From Eleginops maclovinus (taxonomy: Eukaryota > Chordata > Actinopteri > Perciformes > Eleginopidae), in contig NC_086357.1 of assembly GCF_036324505.1 (NCBI RefSeq), forward strand, positions 22,021,293-22,085,292: a stretch of 64,000 nt of DNA, written 5' to 3'. Both the position numbers and the translations under genes were made by a program. Below are positions 14,901 to 28,199 of the stretch, piece after piece. Numbering within the stretch: the stretch's first letter is position 1; the number at the start of each line of letters is the position of its first letter. Under the pieces are notes generated by a model. That model ran no database searches. It was not told the DNA's origin and saw only the letters and a program-made list of their open reading frames with translations.

Positions 14901-17900
14901 CTCTCTGTAATGTCTGCAAATTCTTGTTTTTGACAGGGTGTTATTTGTCTACAAATATAAGTGGATTTATGAAGAGAGCAAAGGTGCTCATAATACTGTA
15001 TGTGCCATATATATGTAAGGAGGGTTGAGAATCAAAATTACGAGGAATCTGACTTCAGTTTGTGTTGCCCTGTGTACATACACAGAAACAGCATTAACAT
15101 TAACATTAAACTGTAAGTATCTAACCACTTTACTCTCTGTTAAAAGATATGGCAGATGAATGTGGCTGTGTCCAGGGTCAATCAGAGTCCAATGATCAGA
15201 GGGTTATCTCAATGCCTTGTCAACTGAAAAAGCATATCAGGGATTGGTTTATCAACTCATGATAAAAAAAGCCTTATGCTTAACTCTCTATTGTGCAACA
15301 TGTCCCTATGGATAGCAATTTAAGTACAGCTTCTTTATTATGGTTGTTATAATGAAGTGCAATCTTATTATTCTCGTATTGCAGAGCTTTATAATAACAA
15401 TAAAGTATCATATCTCATATGAAGATACAAAGTGATAAGGGTGTCTGTAAGAAATAATAATCAATATTCCGAGTAACCGCAACACTGACTTATTTTGAAA
15501 TGCAATCTTATTTTGTAATGGGCAATTCGCAACCGGATGTATACAACATTGATGGCGCTTGAGGCCGGACGGAGGAAAGCTGTGGGTTTGAGCGTTGTTT
15601 TCCTAAGCGAGCGGAATGTAAATAAAGAGGGAATAGGGGAATCACTTGTGGTGTTATACATAAAACACACAATGATTAATTCTCCTTATTGCCGCTGTAA
15701 TACCATAAGGAGGGAGATGACCCTATGCCACGTATACACCGAACTGACCGGAAGTACTGATACAACTTGAAGCGACCAATAAGAAGAGGCGACCTCTGGA
15801 CAAAGAGCAATGCAACACAGGGAGCGGTCTCTTTTTGCTCGGACCCTCGGACAGTGAACACCTCGTGAATTCTATTCATGTTTTGGGCCTGTTCAAGTGT
15901 GTATTGAGCTTTAGGGCCACAGCTGTGAAACCTTTGTAAAACCTACTACTGCATCTTTTATTAAACACTCCTTTTATAACTTTTAAAGGAGATTTGCTTT
16001 CTTTCTTTTAAACCGACTCCTGGGCTTCGAATAAACGAACATTTCCAACATGTCCTAAACTTAAGTTAATACCAGTTGGCAAAAATACTTGCCCAGGCAA
16101 AGCACCAGTATTGTTTTAAAAGCTGTATCAGTGGCACCCAAATTATGTTATACATTTCCACCATCACAATTCAAACCCAATATGTCTTTGTTTTTGTGTC
16201 TTTGCTGTCTCTTACAGAATCTCTCAAAGGTGCCAGGGTATTAGTGACTGGGTCCAGTACGGGTATTGGAGAACAAATGGCATATCACTATGCCAGCTTT
16301 GGTGCTCAGATAGTAATTACAGCAAGGAGGGAGAAAGTGTTACAGCAGGTCAGTAAACTTAACAACATCACAGTGGAGCTGAAGCTCAATACCAGCAAGT
16401 GTTAATCATTCGTTCTGTGCCCATCATATTGTAAAGTGTATTTGTTTGTAAATGAAGTTTGACCTGTAACAACATTGTGTCTGGCAAGAGGTTAATAACA
16501 CATTCTTCAAATGCTTGAAGTGCCTGCATTAAGCCACAAGCTTTTTCTGTATTTCTTTCTGAAATGCCTTTGATCTTTTCATTCTGTTATTTGCTTCTAG
16601 GTGGCAGAGAAGTGTCTGAGTTTAGGAGCCCAGAAAGCTCTGTACATAGCCGCAGACATGGCCAGTGAGTCAGACCCAGACAAAGTTGTAGATTTTGCAC
16701 TTGAAAAGCTCGGAGGGCTGGATTACCTGGTTCTCAACCACATTGGCCCGAGCCCCTTCAGCATGTGGGGGGGAGACGTCGAGCACACCAGGTGGCTGAT
16801 GAAGGTAGTGCAGTGTTTTGATGGTCTATATGCGTCTCTGTGTTTTCAAGATTCAACATTCAAAGGCTTTATCATCTTATGTGCAACAGCTACAGTGTGG
16901 ATTTGGAAATGAAAATCGTGTGTGTGTATTTCAAAGGTAAATTTCTTCAGCTACATTCAGATGGCCTGGAAAGCTTTGCCCTCCATTGAACAAAGTAAAG
17001 GATCACTGGTGGTTGTTTCATCGCTTTTAGGTAAGTAACATAGTGACATTATTTTTACACACCTTGATGATGAGATTAAACATTTAAAAAATCCAAAATA
17101 ATCAAAAAAGAAGTCTAGGTTTGACCATAATATTTAAAAACAGATGGGCTCTCAAAGTTAATTCTTGACCAGCAGATCAAAAACTCCCCTCAACCGCTAT
17201 TTAGGATTTGGTATGTTGCTTGATCAGCAGTCATTTAAATGTAGGTGTCCATATCTTCTTTTTTTTATGAGGACTAGAAGAAATATTTGATCATTTTACT
17301 ATCTTTTCCTCAGAGAAAAAAAACAAAACACTGAAACTGCATTAGAAGGTACTTTGAAATACTCAGAACCTCCAAAAATAATTACTTAATGGACCACCTA
17401 GTGAGACTGCTTTGTAAAATGATCAAATACCACATTTATATAAATGTTTTATTATCAGTATATTACCGATTCATTAATTGTGTTTTATTTCTGTTCCAAT
17501 AAATGAAAAACGTCTAATATGTGCACTAGTTCAAATCTATGAGTAGGCCTACTGCTGTGTCATACATGAACCCCAAAAAGGCCACAGTATTGTATATCCT
17601 TATGTTTTACATCTGTTAAACAATGTATTAGAAGTTTAATAGTTATTCATGGTTCACAGGTAAAATGCCCAGTCCCTTCGTGGCACCGTATACCTCAACA
17701 AAATTTGCCTTGAATGGTTTCTTCGGGGCTCTTCAGCACGAGCTGGCTATGAAGAAGAGCAACGTGTCTATCTCTATATGCACACTGGGGCTAATTGATA
17801 CTGAAGCAGCTATGGAGAAAGTCAAGTGAGTCGAGTGTAAAGTCCAAATGCAACATGTCTCACAGCTACATCAGAGTAATCACGGATTACATTTATACTG

Positions 17901-18157
17901 ATTTCCTCCTTTTTGCATTATACATTACTGCTTTCCTCAGTAGTTAAAAGCAGTATTTTTTTCTGTGTCCTAGGGGAGTCACCAGTGTTCCAGCCTACCC
18001 TGCCACAGACGCAGCCATGAACATCATCATTACCGGAGCAACGCGACAGTCTGAGCTCTTCTACCCCTGGTTCACCTACATCGTGTCTTTGAGCAAAGAG
18101 ATATTCCCGACCATCACAGGCTACATAATGCGGAACTCCTACACCTACAAACCATGA
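11962..18157 (+). CDS. hsd11b1l: Hydroxysteroid 11-beta-dehydrogenase 1-like protein (SDR family)
   Basis: Six exons, 11962-12046, 16218-16348, 16601-16804, 16937-17030, 17660-17825 and 17974-18157, join in phase into 287 residues. An in-frame TAA at 11944-11946 precedes the ATG. Residues 1-20 are a hydrophobic N-terminal anchor as in ER-bound 11-beta-HSD relatives. The cofactor motif TGSSTGIG is at 39-46, the LNHIG variant of the NNAG motif at 117-121, and the catalytic residues are Ser169 (VVVSSLLG), Tyr182 and Lys186 (YTSTK), close in position to 11-beta-HSD1. These predict an active NAD(P)-dependent oxidoreductase; the substrate of HSD11B1L is not well established. Intron 1 (about 4.2 kb) has collected a SINE, an hAT element and a possible LTR. 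AATAAA at 18350-18355 is a likely poly(A) signal. HSD11B1 itself is the alternative, but the micos13 neighbour favours the 1-like gene. Confidence 0.93.
13576..13825 (+). mobile_element. tRNA-derived SINE (250 bp) with exact 13-bp TSD
   Basis: The head contains a tRNA-like A box (TGGCGAAGTCCATAGGG) and B box (AGTTCAAGTCC), the pol III promoter of tRNA-derived SINEs. The body ends in a LINE-like tail (CAATGACAATAAAGTTGAAT followed by CTTAT repeats). A perfect 13-bp target duplication, ATTTTAAAAGGTT, flanks it at 13563-13575 and 13826-13838. The perfect duplication suggests a fairly recent insertion. It lies in intron 1 of hsd11b1l in the sense orientation. Confidence 0.92.
13902..14339. mobile_element. 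Non-autonomous hAT transposon (438 bp) with 8-bp TSD
   Basis: The element starts CAGGGGTGTCCAAAC and ends with GTTTCGACACCCCTG. An exact 8-bp duplication, GTTTACAG, lies at 13894-13901 and 14340-14347. It belongs to the same family as the 2669-3212 copy but in the opposite orientation, sharing the CTTATGAGGCG block. No transposase is present. Immediately after the right end a further 18-base inverted copy of that terminus follows (see the findings). Located in intron 1 of hsd11b1l. Confidence 0.92.
15550..16047 (+). mobile_element. Possible solo LTR in intron 1 of hsd11b1l
   Basis: The segment starts TG, ends CA and is flanked by ACAT at 15546-15549 and 16048-16051, which could be a 4-bp target duplication. 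AATAAA lies near its right end (GAATAAACG), and its base composition is richer in GC than the intron around it. A 4-bp match arises easily by chance and no family was recognised, so this is tentative. No retroviral coding sequence is present. Confidence 0.3.
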
Positions 18158-18357
18158 AAAACATTACTTGTAATGGATTTATTTCACCACACAAAAGTTG
18201 CCTATAAAATATTAAAAGAAGAACTATCAACTTCTTTCCTGGTCTTTCTTTTGTGAGAGGTCATGGAACAGGTTCACAGGGAAGAAATCTTATAGTCTGG
18301 GTTTGTTTCATTATGTCTTAGAATGCAGTTTTTCACCAACTAAAGCACCAATAAAAT

Positions 18358-21345
18358 CCACAAGGTTCACTACTTAGAAGGCAAGACAGGGGGCAGTACA
18401 CAGTAGGATTAAGTGCAGCACTGCTATACAAGTCAGGACATAGAAGTTGGTGGAGTTCAGAGGACACTCTTTTTCTTCAATTTAGTGATGTTTGTAAGAT
18501 CAAATATCACTAAAAAGTGAAAGACCTGGTTAAATAATATTATAAATACATTTCCATAAATCACGCTGTATTTCTCCTGCTTGTGAAAATGTATTTCAAT
18601 GTATTTTTTGGAGGTGTTTTTGCCCTCATGTCAAAGCGTATAGTAGAGCGTTTACAAGAAAGACGAGGGACCAAGAGATTAAATGAATGGCAACAAACGT
18701 AACCTGGCTGGAAGGAAATTGGAGGGATGCTGTTGTCAGTATTTAACACCTAAACATCAGGACACCACGACCCCTAAACAGTTTCTCATGTCACTTACAC
18801 CTTATATTTATTTTGTGACTTAAGTATATTCTATGTTGGTCTTTGGAGGAGCCTGTTAGTTTCATGTCAATACCTCTAGCTATTGAGCATATGACAAGCT
18901 TTGAAATACTACTATCATACCTTTTTGAAAAGACGTAAAATCAGAATGGAGTATTGTTTTGAATATCCACATGAGGGCAGTAGTGCCAAGGTAGTGAAGT
19001 CAGATGACTTCATCCTCACTACAGCAGCCAGTGCATTCTATTCTCAAAGAAAAATGTTGATTGTAGACTATCATGCATTTGAAAGTGGTATAGCAAATTA
19101 TTTTAAAATAATTTAATCTCAATCACTCATGTCTCCAGTGGAATACGTAACAGGGTCCCATGTGTTCACAGATTGAATCATCAGAATCTTTTCTCTCTTA
19201 AACCTTCATCACCATATCAATCCTCAGCCTTTCTGTTTCCCTTCCTGTCTTCACTGTTCTCCACCCCTGGATTCCTCTCCATCTCCATTCTTCTCTATTT
19301 CACTTAGTTCTGTCTTTCCAAAGCCGGCCACAGTAGGCGTTGCAGACTTCCTACAGAGCAGGACTTTCTCAGTGGGTTCCTTTGTGTCTTTGTTCATCAT
19401 CCCGCAAAAGCACCGCAGGCTTCCTGTGAAGCTGTTGGCTCAATCCATCCTGGTGGTCTTTTCTTTATTGTAATACACCCTAGAGGTTGTACCCTGCTGA
19501 TAAAGTGTTTTTCTACTGTATTCCACGAGAGAGTTGTCATTGTCAAAAAGAAATGCCTCGCTAAAAACAGGTTGATTTGAAAAGTTGAGAAACTGAATGA
19601 AGGGCACTTTCTCCTGGGTGCATATACATGACACTTACAGCAAGTGGTCATGAATATTGAATGTAAAAGTTTGCACAGTTCTCTCACCCTTTCTTTCAGG
19701 TCTTTGCAATGCTATGAATGATGGGGTGGGATGTCATTGGAGTCAGTGTTCTCTTTGTCCTTATCTTGACACTTTATGATTCGAGAGGATTGAGGAGATA
19801 GTATCATCTCCTTGCACATGCAATGGAAGGAAAAAAAAAACTCCTTTCGCTTCTTCTGTCTCTTTCTCTGTCACACACAAATATGGTGGGGCCTCCAGGG
19901 TAGGAGAGAAGGCATAGCCTGGGAGAACAGCCAGAAACACCTGCAACAGATTAGAGTTCCTAATGCTAGGTAATAAATCCTTTCACCCTTCCCTAGCATC
20001 TCCATCTCCACCAAGCATGGATCTTATAGGCTGAGGAGCATCCACCCACATCATTCACAGCAACACATAGAAAATATAGTATATAAGAGTCAAAGGTTGA
20101 TGCATCAACGGTTTTATTTATTTGTTTTTCTCAGTATTATCCTGCCTGCATTCTGCAAGTGAAACTGCACTACACTAACATAATCTCTATGCTATTGGTT
20201 CAGCATCATGGCGGTTTTCCCCAGGGTCTTGCACTGGGCTCTATATCAAGATCAAACATTTTCATTATGACTGCAAACAGCCAAGGCCAAGAACAAAGCT
20301 GAGGCTGGCTGCTTTACTGACTACACATAAAACTTGAAAGGTGGCTGACTGATTGGCCAATTGGACGCTTACTTACAGAGGTTTGTAATGGAGGTTGAAT
20401 TCTGCTTTAATGTCCGTGATACAGCATATTATTTAATCTCTATGTCGACCGATAAAGAAAGACAATCTGTATATGTGCGGCGGTAGTAAAATGAAACGAC
20501 ATGTAAAATAAGTCTATAACCTTTTTCCAGCGAGCACACAGTATGTCCTCGCTTTTATATTTGCACACAACGTTTGCTGATGCAGCAGAAATGTCATGTT
20601 TCAGACCATAAATAGTCACCTATGCATAGCAATAGTACAGTGCACCTCAACCATCATGCACCAGCCCCAATTTATGATTCTTTCTTGACCTGCTTCTTTG
20701 AGCACAAAGGACACTGCTCCACAAATCTCCGTCCAGCTTCATCCATCAGTTACTTTGAGCTCTACAGAAAGAGCGGCCTTCACACATGCGTCATGTCATG
20801 TTCACCGGCTTGTGTGTATTATGTGCGTGTGTGAGACATTTATCACCCTCTGGCTGTGGAGTGGGTGACCAACTGGTGAGAATGGGGATTTTGCCTCCTG
20901 TGTGAAGGTGGAAGTGATGGTAGAGTGAACCATTAGGTGACACACAAATGAACCATGTGTGTGTGTCAGTGCTAGCCTACAATGTGACATACAGGAAGAT
21001 AAAAGCAGCAATTTAAAGTACTGCAATGAAATCCCCACACAAATATTGGTAACTACTGTACTTTAAATAGTATATTGTGAATGCATTACTCATCTTACTG
21101 TAGCCTACTATCTTAAGTCAAACGATTAGCTTAGCATAAAGGCCATTGGCAGCTAGTCCCAGCTAAGAAGCATGTGTTACATTGATCCTCTTAAAATGGC
21201 AAATTAATGTTCATAGAAGTAGTTTTTCTGTAAAAGGTAAACAAAAGAGTCCTAACATGTTGAGTATTGTGCTTTAAAAAATCCTGGTAGGCGGGCTAGC
21301 TGTTTGCCCTTGTTTTCAGGTTTTGTGCTTAGCCAAGCTAAGCTA
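18358..21345. other. Start of the gene-poor interval downstream of hsd11b1l
   Basis: About 3 kb of AT-rich sequence without a recognisable gene, RNA or transposon. The open frames here are short and have no family resemblance. Confidence 0.55.
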
Positions 21346-21346
21346 A

Positions 21347-21480
21347 TTCAATCAATCAATCAACTTTATTTATAAAGCCCTTTAAAAACAGCCGCAGCTG
21401 AAACAAAGTGCTGCACATGGATAAAAACACGTAGCACAAAACACAAAAACAATATAAAACAACAATAAAAAATCAATAAC
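21347..21480 (-). mobile_element. LINE/SINE 3' end with (TGAT)n tail
   Basis: Read on the minus strand, the piece ends in AAAGGGCTTTATAAATAAAG followed by TTGATTGATTGATTGAAT, the kind of 3' terminus found on L2/CR1-like LINEs and the SINEs that borrow their tails in fish. Only the 3' portion is recognisable; the 5' boundary is uncertain and no coding sequence remains. Confidence 0.65.
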
Positions 21481-21499
21481 AATATCAAAACAACAACAC

Positions 21500-23730
<2,231 letters not shown>

Positions 23731-24507
23731 TTCTCAGCCGTTGGAACTGTAGCTCCCACTTGAGATGAAGATAGCAGTGGGTCATTTATCACAGGCAAGG
23801 CTGATAGCTGTGCAACGCTTGTATGTCTCCCTTGTGAACTCGAATAAATCAGACTGCTGAATAAAAGAGCGACCAATGAGAAGAGGTGAGAGGGTTAAAC
23901 TCTGGGAGAAACAGAGACCACTAGGCTCTTTAGGGGAGCTTCTGCCTGCACCAATTCCCTACCTAAACTGGGTCTACCTCCACAATTTATGACCTCAAGA
24001 GACCAGGTCTCTCCACTCTTTTCTTTTGGATAAGTTGCCTTGTTGAAATTGGCTATTCTATTCGGAATGAGCAAAGCATGAATTGGATTTTGCTTATGTC
24101 AAGAAAAGGCCAAATGGATCCCTCAACATAAAAATATAATGTGAAAACAACACACTGATAACTTATATGTAAAAGGTCTGACATGTTCAAGTTCATAAAA
24201 CGTTTTTTAAATATGGTGGAGTTAGAAAAAAGTTAGTTTATCAGAACTCTGTAGCTCACATCTAATCTCTATTTGATGCTAGAGACTCGTTAGCGACATT
24301 AGCTGCTACCAGAAGACAACATCTCTCGTTCTGCTGCATACATTTTTATCCTTTTTTAATATGATCAATCATGAGTTAGACATTATTGTACAAGTTATTA
24401 ATACTTGAATAATAGATACTAATTCTAGTACTCTTATCAAAAAAAACTACTTCCTTTGTTTTAAGAGTATTAAACCTTTAACACTCGATACTTATCTTAA
24501 AATCTTA

Positions 24508-25040
24508 TGAGCAAAAATACAAACTTTCACTCAGATCACACACTAACACCTAATTCACACAACACTACACAACACCACACACATCATTAGCAACACTACA
24601 CACACCACAACACACACACATACCCACCAAATCACAACACACAACCACAACTTTACAGCGTGGAACTGTAGCTCCCACTTGAGTTAGATGTATGCATGGT
24701 CATTTACACAGCAAGGCTGATGCTGTGAACGCTGTAGTTCCTTGTGGAACTCGATAAATCGATTGAATAAAAGGGACCAATGAGAAGAGGTGAGAGTTAA
24801 CTCTGGAGAACAACACAGGTCTTTGGGATTGCTGCACCATTCTACCTAACTGGGTCTACCTCCACATTTATGACCTCAGAGACCGGGTCTACCCTCTTTC
24901 TTGGATAAGCTTGCTGGTTGAAATGGCATTCTATCGAATGAGCAAAGATGATTGGATTTTGCTTATGTCAAGAACCGAAATGGTCTAACATTACAAATTA
25001 ATGTAAAAAACACATGTAACTTATAGTGAAAACTTAAATA
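24508..25040 (+). repeat. Error-rich second copy of 23585-24170 (probable assembly artefact)
   Basis: From 24661 the sequence repeats the order of 23742 onward: GGAACTGTAGCTCCCACTT, then CCAATGAGAAGAGGTGAGAG, then ATTGGATTTTGCTTATGTCA, each found at both places. Between these anchors the second copy mostly lacks single bases, especially in runs (for example CTGGGAGAAAC becomes CTGGAGAAC and CACAATTTATG becomes CACATTTATG). It is preceded by a disordered CA-rich stretch where the first copy has a clean (AC)n array. Indel-dominated divergence, with mostly shortened runs, is what uncorrected long-read sequence looks like. A true old tandem duplication is the alternative. Confidence 0.75.
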
Positions 25041-25059
25041 AGCAGTTTGGTTCATGTTA

Positions 25060-27200
25060 GTAACTTAAGCAAGATACTGTTGTTAAAAACTGACTTCACT
25101 GAGTCACTTGCATTAGAATCCTTGTTATGTGCCCATGAGAATAGACATGTCAGAGGCGTCACTTTGGCCTAAGTGCAATTGCAGGTCTCTCTCTATGAAA
25201 CAGGATTCCCTCTTTACTTCATTTCAACGTTCTTCCTGTTTTTCCCCTCAATCTTGCATACTTTATTCCTCCAGAAATCCATAGGAATTTCCTTCTATGG
25301 GACCGTGATGTGAGTGGTGTGTGCATTTTGGAGTCTGCGTGACCCCTTCAGTGCTGAGCAGGACAGGGCAGACTGGCCACGGGGGCCGAAAGCCCTGTGG
25401 GACCCAAATCTGGCTCAAGGTCCAGGACCGTTCAGCACCACATTGGATCACGGGCTGTAACTCAGCCTCTGTCTGTGGTTTGGGATGGTGTGGAGGTAGG
25501 GGTGAATTGCAGGTCAGTCGTGGAAAAGCCTGCTTTATTGTCTGTCTCAGAGAATGAAGGATAGAGGGTAGAGAGGGAGAAAGGGATGGTAGGAGGTGAG
25601 GGAGGAGAGGAGAGGAGAGGAGGGAGTTTGGTGGTGGGGCAAAAGTGGAGAAAACATGAAGCAAGAGGAATGTAATAGGATAGAAGAAGAGATTTTTACA
25701 TGAAGGTTGATGGGGAAAAAATGTCTGAATATAGAGAATTGGACCAATTTAATTCCAACCATCCGTCTCCCTCATCTTTGATTTTCACCTTTTCCATATG
25801 GCCGACCGAGACACAGTTTCCTCTTCGCAAAACGACTGTAAGCACATGGCTATCTTTAAACCTGAGCCAATACCCTTGACATAATATTGTATATAAAACG
25901 GTAGATCAAAACCAACTCTTGCTGTACGTATGTGCTCTACACAGTAAGAAAAGAGCTAATAAAAGTTATATTGAGTGCACTTGGCAGTTCAGACAGACAG
26001 AATGGCCTTAACACACAATGGAGAGGGTTTGAATCTATAATATACATAAGCAGATTTGTAGAGTTCTCTAAGTTATCAAATGAGATGATTTCTCCCAGAT
26101 TTTGGGTGTCAAAGTTCCTCGTCGAAGGTGATCGATGAGTGCTTGGTAATTGTCCATTGTGAGGAGATGTCAGAGGGAGGCGGCACGTCACCTCGCAGTG
26201 AGAGTAAAATAGCCGGCAAATGGTAGTGATTACATCTAATATTCTCCATCTGGGAGTGATTGCCTCAGAAGACGACTTTCAAAGAGGAGTACGGCGGGGG
26301 GAGAAGAGAAAGAGGCAACAGTAATTTGCACAGGATTTACAAATCTCCTGAATCGAATTTGGGAATCTTTCGGCACATCTTGTTCTATTCCCTCAAGACA
26401 ATCCCTCATGAAATGCACGCACACATCCATAAACAACTAAAAAAAAAAGACGAGCTCTATGCTACTAACCAGATGTATACATGTGAGAGAGCGTGTTGCA
26501 CAAATTATTTACAATCCCAGGGAATAAAGTTATAATATTCACTGTAGCACGTTGGATTTTGGGGCTCACACATCAATACTCAATATATCTCGCAGTCTAT
26601 CTGTGAGCAATCAAAAACCACCCATGCAATGGTTGCCAGTGTGTCAGAGTGGAGCTGGAGCCAGGTCAGAAGTGATCAAAGACTGCTGAGGAGAGAGAGA
26701 TAGAGAGAGCAAGCAAGAGAGAGGGTTATCTGGTCCCAATTACACTCAATCATGGGAAATTGGCAAAGTGCAAAGCAAGAGAGATCTTCATGATGAGAGC
26801 AGGAGGCCAGATGAGTGGAGGTGGTCCGCCGACATGTCTGACTTCACAGAGAAGACTTTTGTATTGGGAGTAATTTCACTGTGTATGTTAGTTGTTGTGG
26901 GTCACAGTGACATCGACTTTACTACTATTATATTTTCATTCAGAGTTTTTCATTTTTAGGACTGGGGACAAATGACAAACGCATAATGAAAGGATTGTCT
27001 TTCCAGCATCAAATGGGAAGTAAATCAAAGAGGAAATGTGAAAAAAATAGTAGCTAAAAGTGGGTAAACCATGACACACAAGAAACTGCAGTGTGATTAA
27101 TGTTGACACAAATGAATGTATGCATAACACTACATAAACGTTGTATTGTAACTAGTTAGCGTCTATTTTTCATCATTGGTTTCACACCGTCAAATTAGCA
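25060..27200. other. Gene-poor stretch
   Basis: No recognisable gene. It contains a GGAGA-rich purine tract near 25600-25625 and a GA-rich patch near 26690-26720. Open frames up to 133 residues (25263-25664, minus) lie on compositionally biased DNA and resemble no family I know. Confidence 0.5.
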
Positions 27201-27211
27201 AAACAATAATA

Positions 27212-27697
27212 CACTGCCCGGCCAAAAAAAAGGTCACACACTAATATTCGTTGGACCGCCTTTAGCTTTGATTACGGCACGCATTCGCTGTGGCATCGTT
27301 TCCACAAGCTTCTGCAATGTCACAACATTTATTTCTGTCTTGCATTAATTTCTTAAAAATTGATGACGGGAGATTCGGACCACTACGCAAAGTCTCGGGT
27401 TCAGGTCTGGACTCTGTGGTGGCCAATCCATGTGTGAAAATGATGTCTCCTGCTCCCTGAACCACTCTTTCACAATTTGAGCCCGATGGATCCTGGCATT
27501 GTCATCTCGGAACATGCCCGTGCCATCAGGGAAGAAAAAATCCATTGATGGAATAACCTGGTCCTTCAGTATATTCAGGTAGTCAGCTGACCTCATTCTT
27601 TGGGCACATTGCTGAACCTAGACCAGACCAACTGCAGCCACCCCAGATCATAGCACTGCCCCCACAGGCTGGTGACCTTCTTTTTGGCCGGGCAGTG
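27212..27697 (-). mobile_element. Internally deleted Tc1/mariner transposon with transposase remnant
   Basis: Terminal inverted repeats CACTGCCCGGCCAAAAA at both ends (about 25 bases with few mismatches) are flanked by TA at 27210-27211 and 27698-27699, the Tc1/mariner target. The whole element is 486 bp, against the usual 1.2-1.6 kb. On the minus strand it retains part of the DDE transposase: a block with the second catalytic Asp in [11 protein letters not shown] and [10 protein letters not shown] (27596 down to about 27400), then a frame change, then a C-terminal piece resembling the family end (MPQRMRAVIKAKGG). The N-terminal DNA-binding region, the first catalytic Asp and the Glu following the NP motif are missing, so it cannot encode active enzyme. 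Confidence 0.93.
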
Positions 27698-28003
27698 TAT
27701 ATTTTATAACAAACCTTGCACATTGTTGCAATTACAGAGGTTGAGCTGTAATGCATTACGATTTTGTTTTTTAGTAATGATCAGTGTAAAGGCATTACAA
27801 TTCAAAGTTTGACAATAACTTTACTCTAACTAAACTTAACAATTTAGGAGAGCAGTTTTTCCGCAAATTTGATGAAGGGTTATATCAGTTTTGTGCCCAT
27901 GCAACGGATTATAGATTATATATGATACTATTTTATTCATCCTGATGGAGATTACACATTACACATACGTAGATAACCTTTGGGTGGTGATGCCTCAAAG
28001 CTG

Positions 28004-28180
28004 CAGAGGTGGGAAAAGTACTCAGATCTTGTACTTGAGTAAAAGTAGAAGTACAAGAGTGTAGGAATACTCTGATTTAAGAGTTGATTATATTTCATGT
28101 CATTAATCCAATTCTGTAAAGTAAATACTTTGATGGCAAGTTAGATGTAAAGGAATGTCATTACTTTCTATACATAATGA
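28004..28180. mobile_element. Tol2-like hAT terminus (fragment)
   Basis: The sequence begins CAGAGGTGGGAAAAGTACTC and continues with repeated ACTTGAGTAAAAGTA-type words, as at the ends of Tol2-like hAT elements and their common non-autonomous relatives in fish. No matching right terminus or target duplication was found, so the right boundary is approximate and the copy is truncated or degenerate. Confidence 0.6.
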
Positions 28181-28199
28181 GTAATTTATTACCGTCTTA

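Noticed and set aside
25263..25664. 133-codon Pro/Ser/Leu-rich minus-strand frame
   Set aside because: The composition follows a GGAGA-rich purine tract on the plus strand; no family resemblance.
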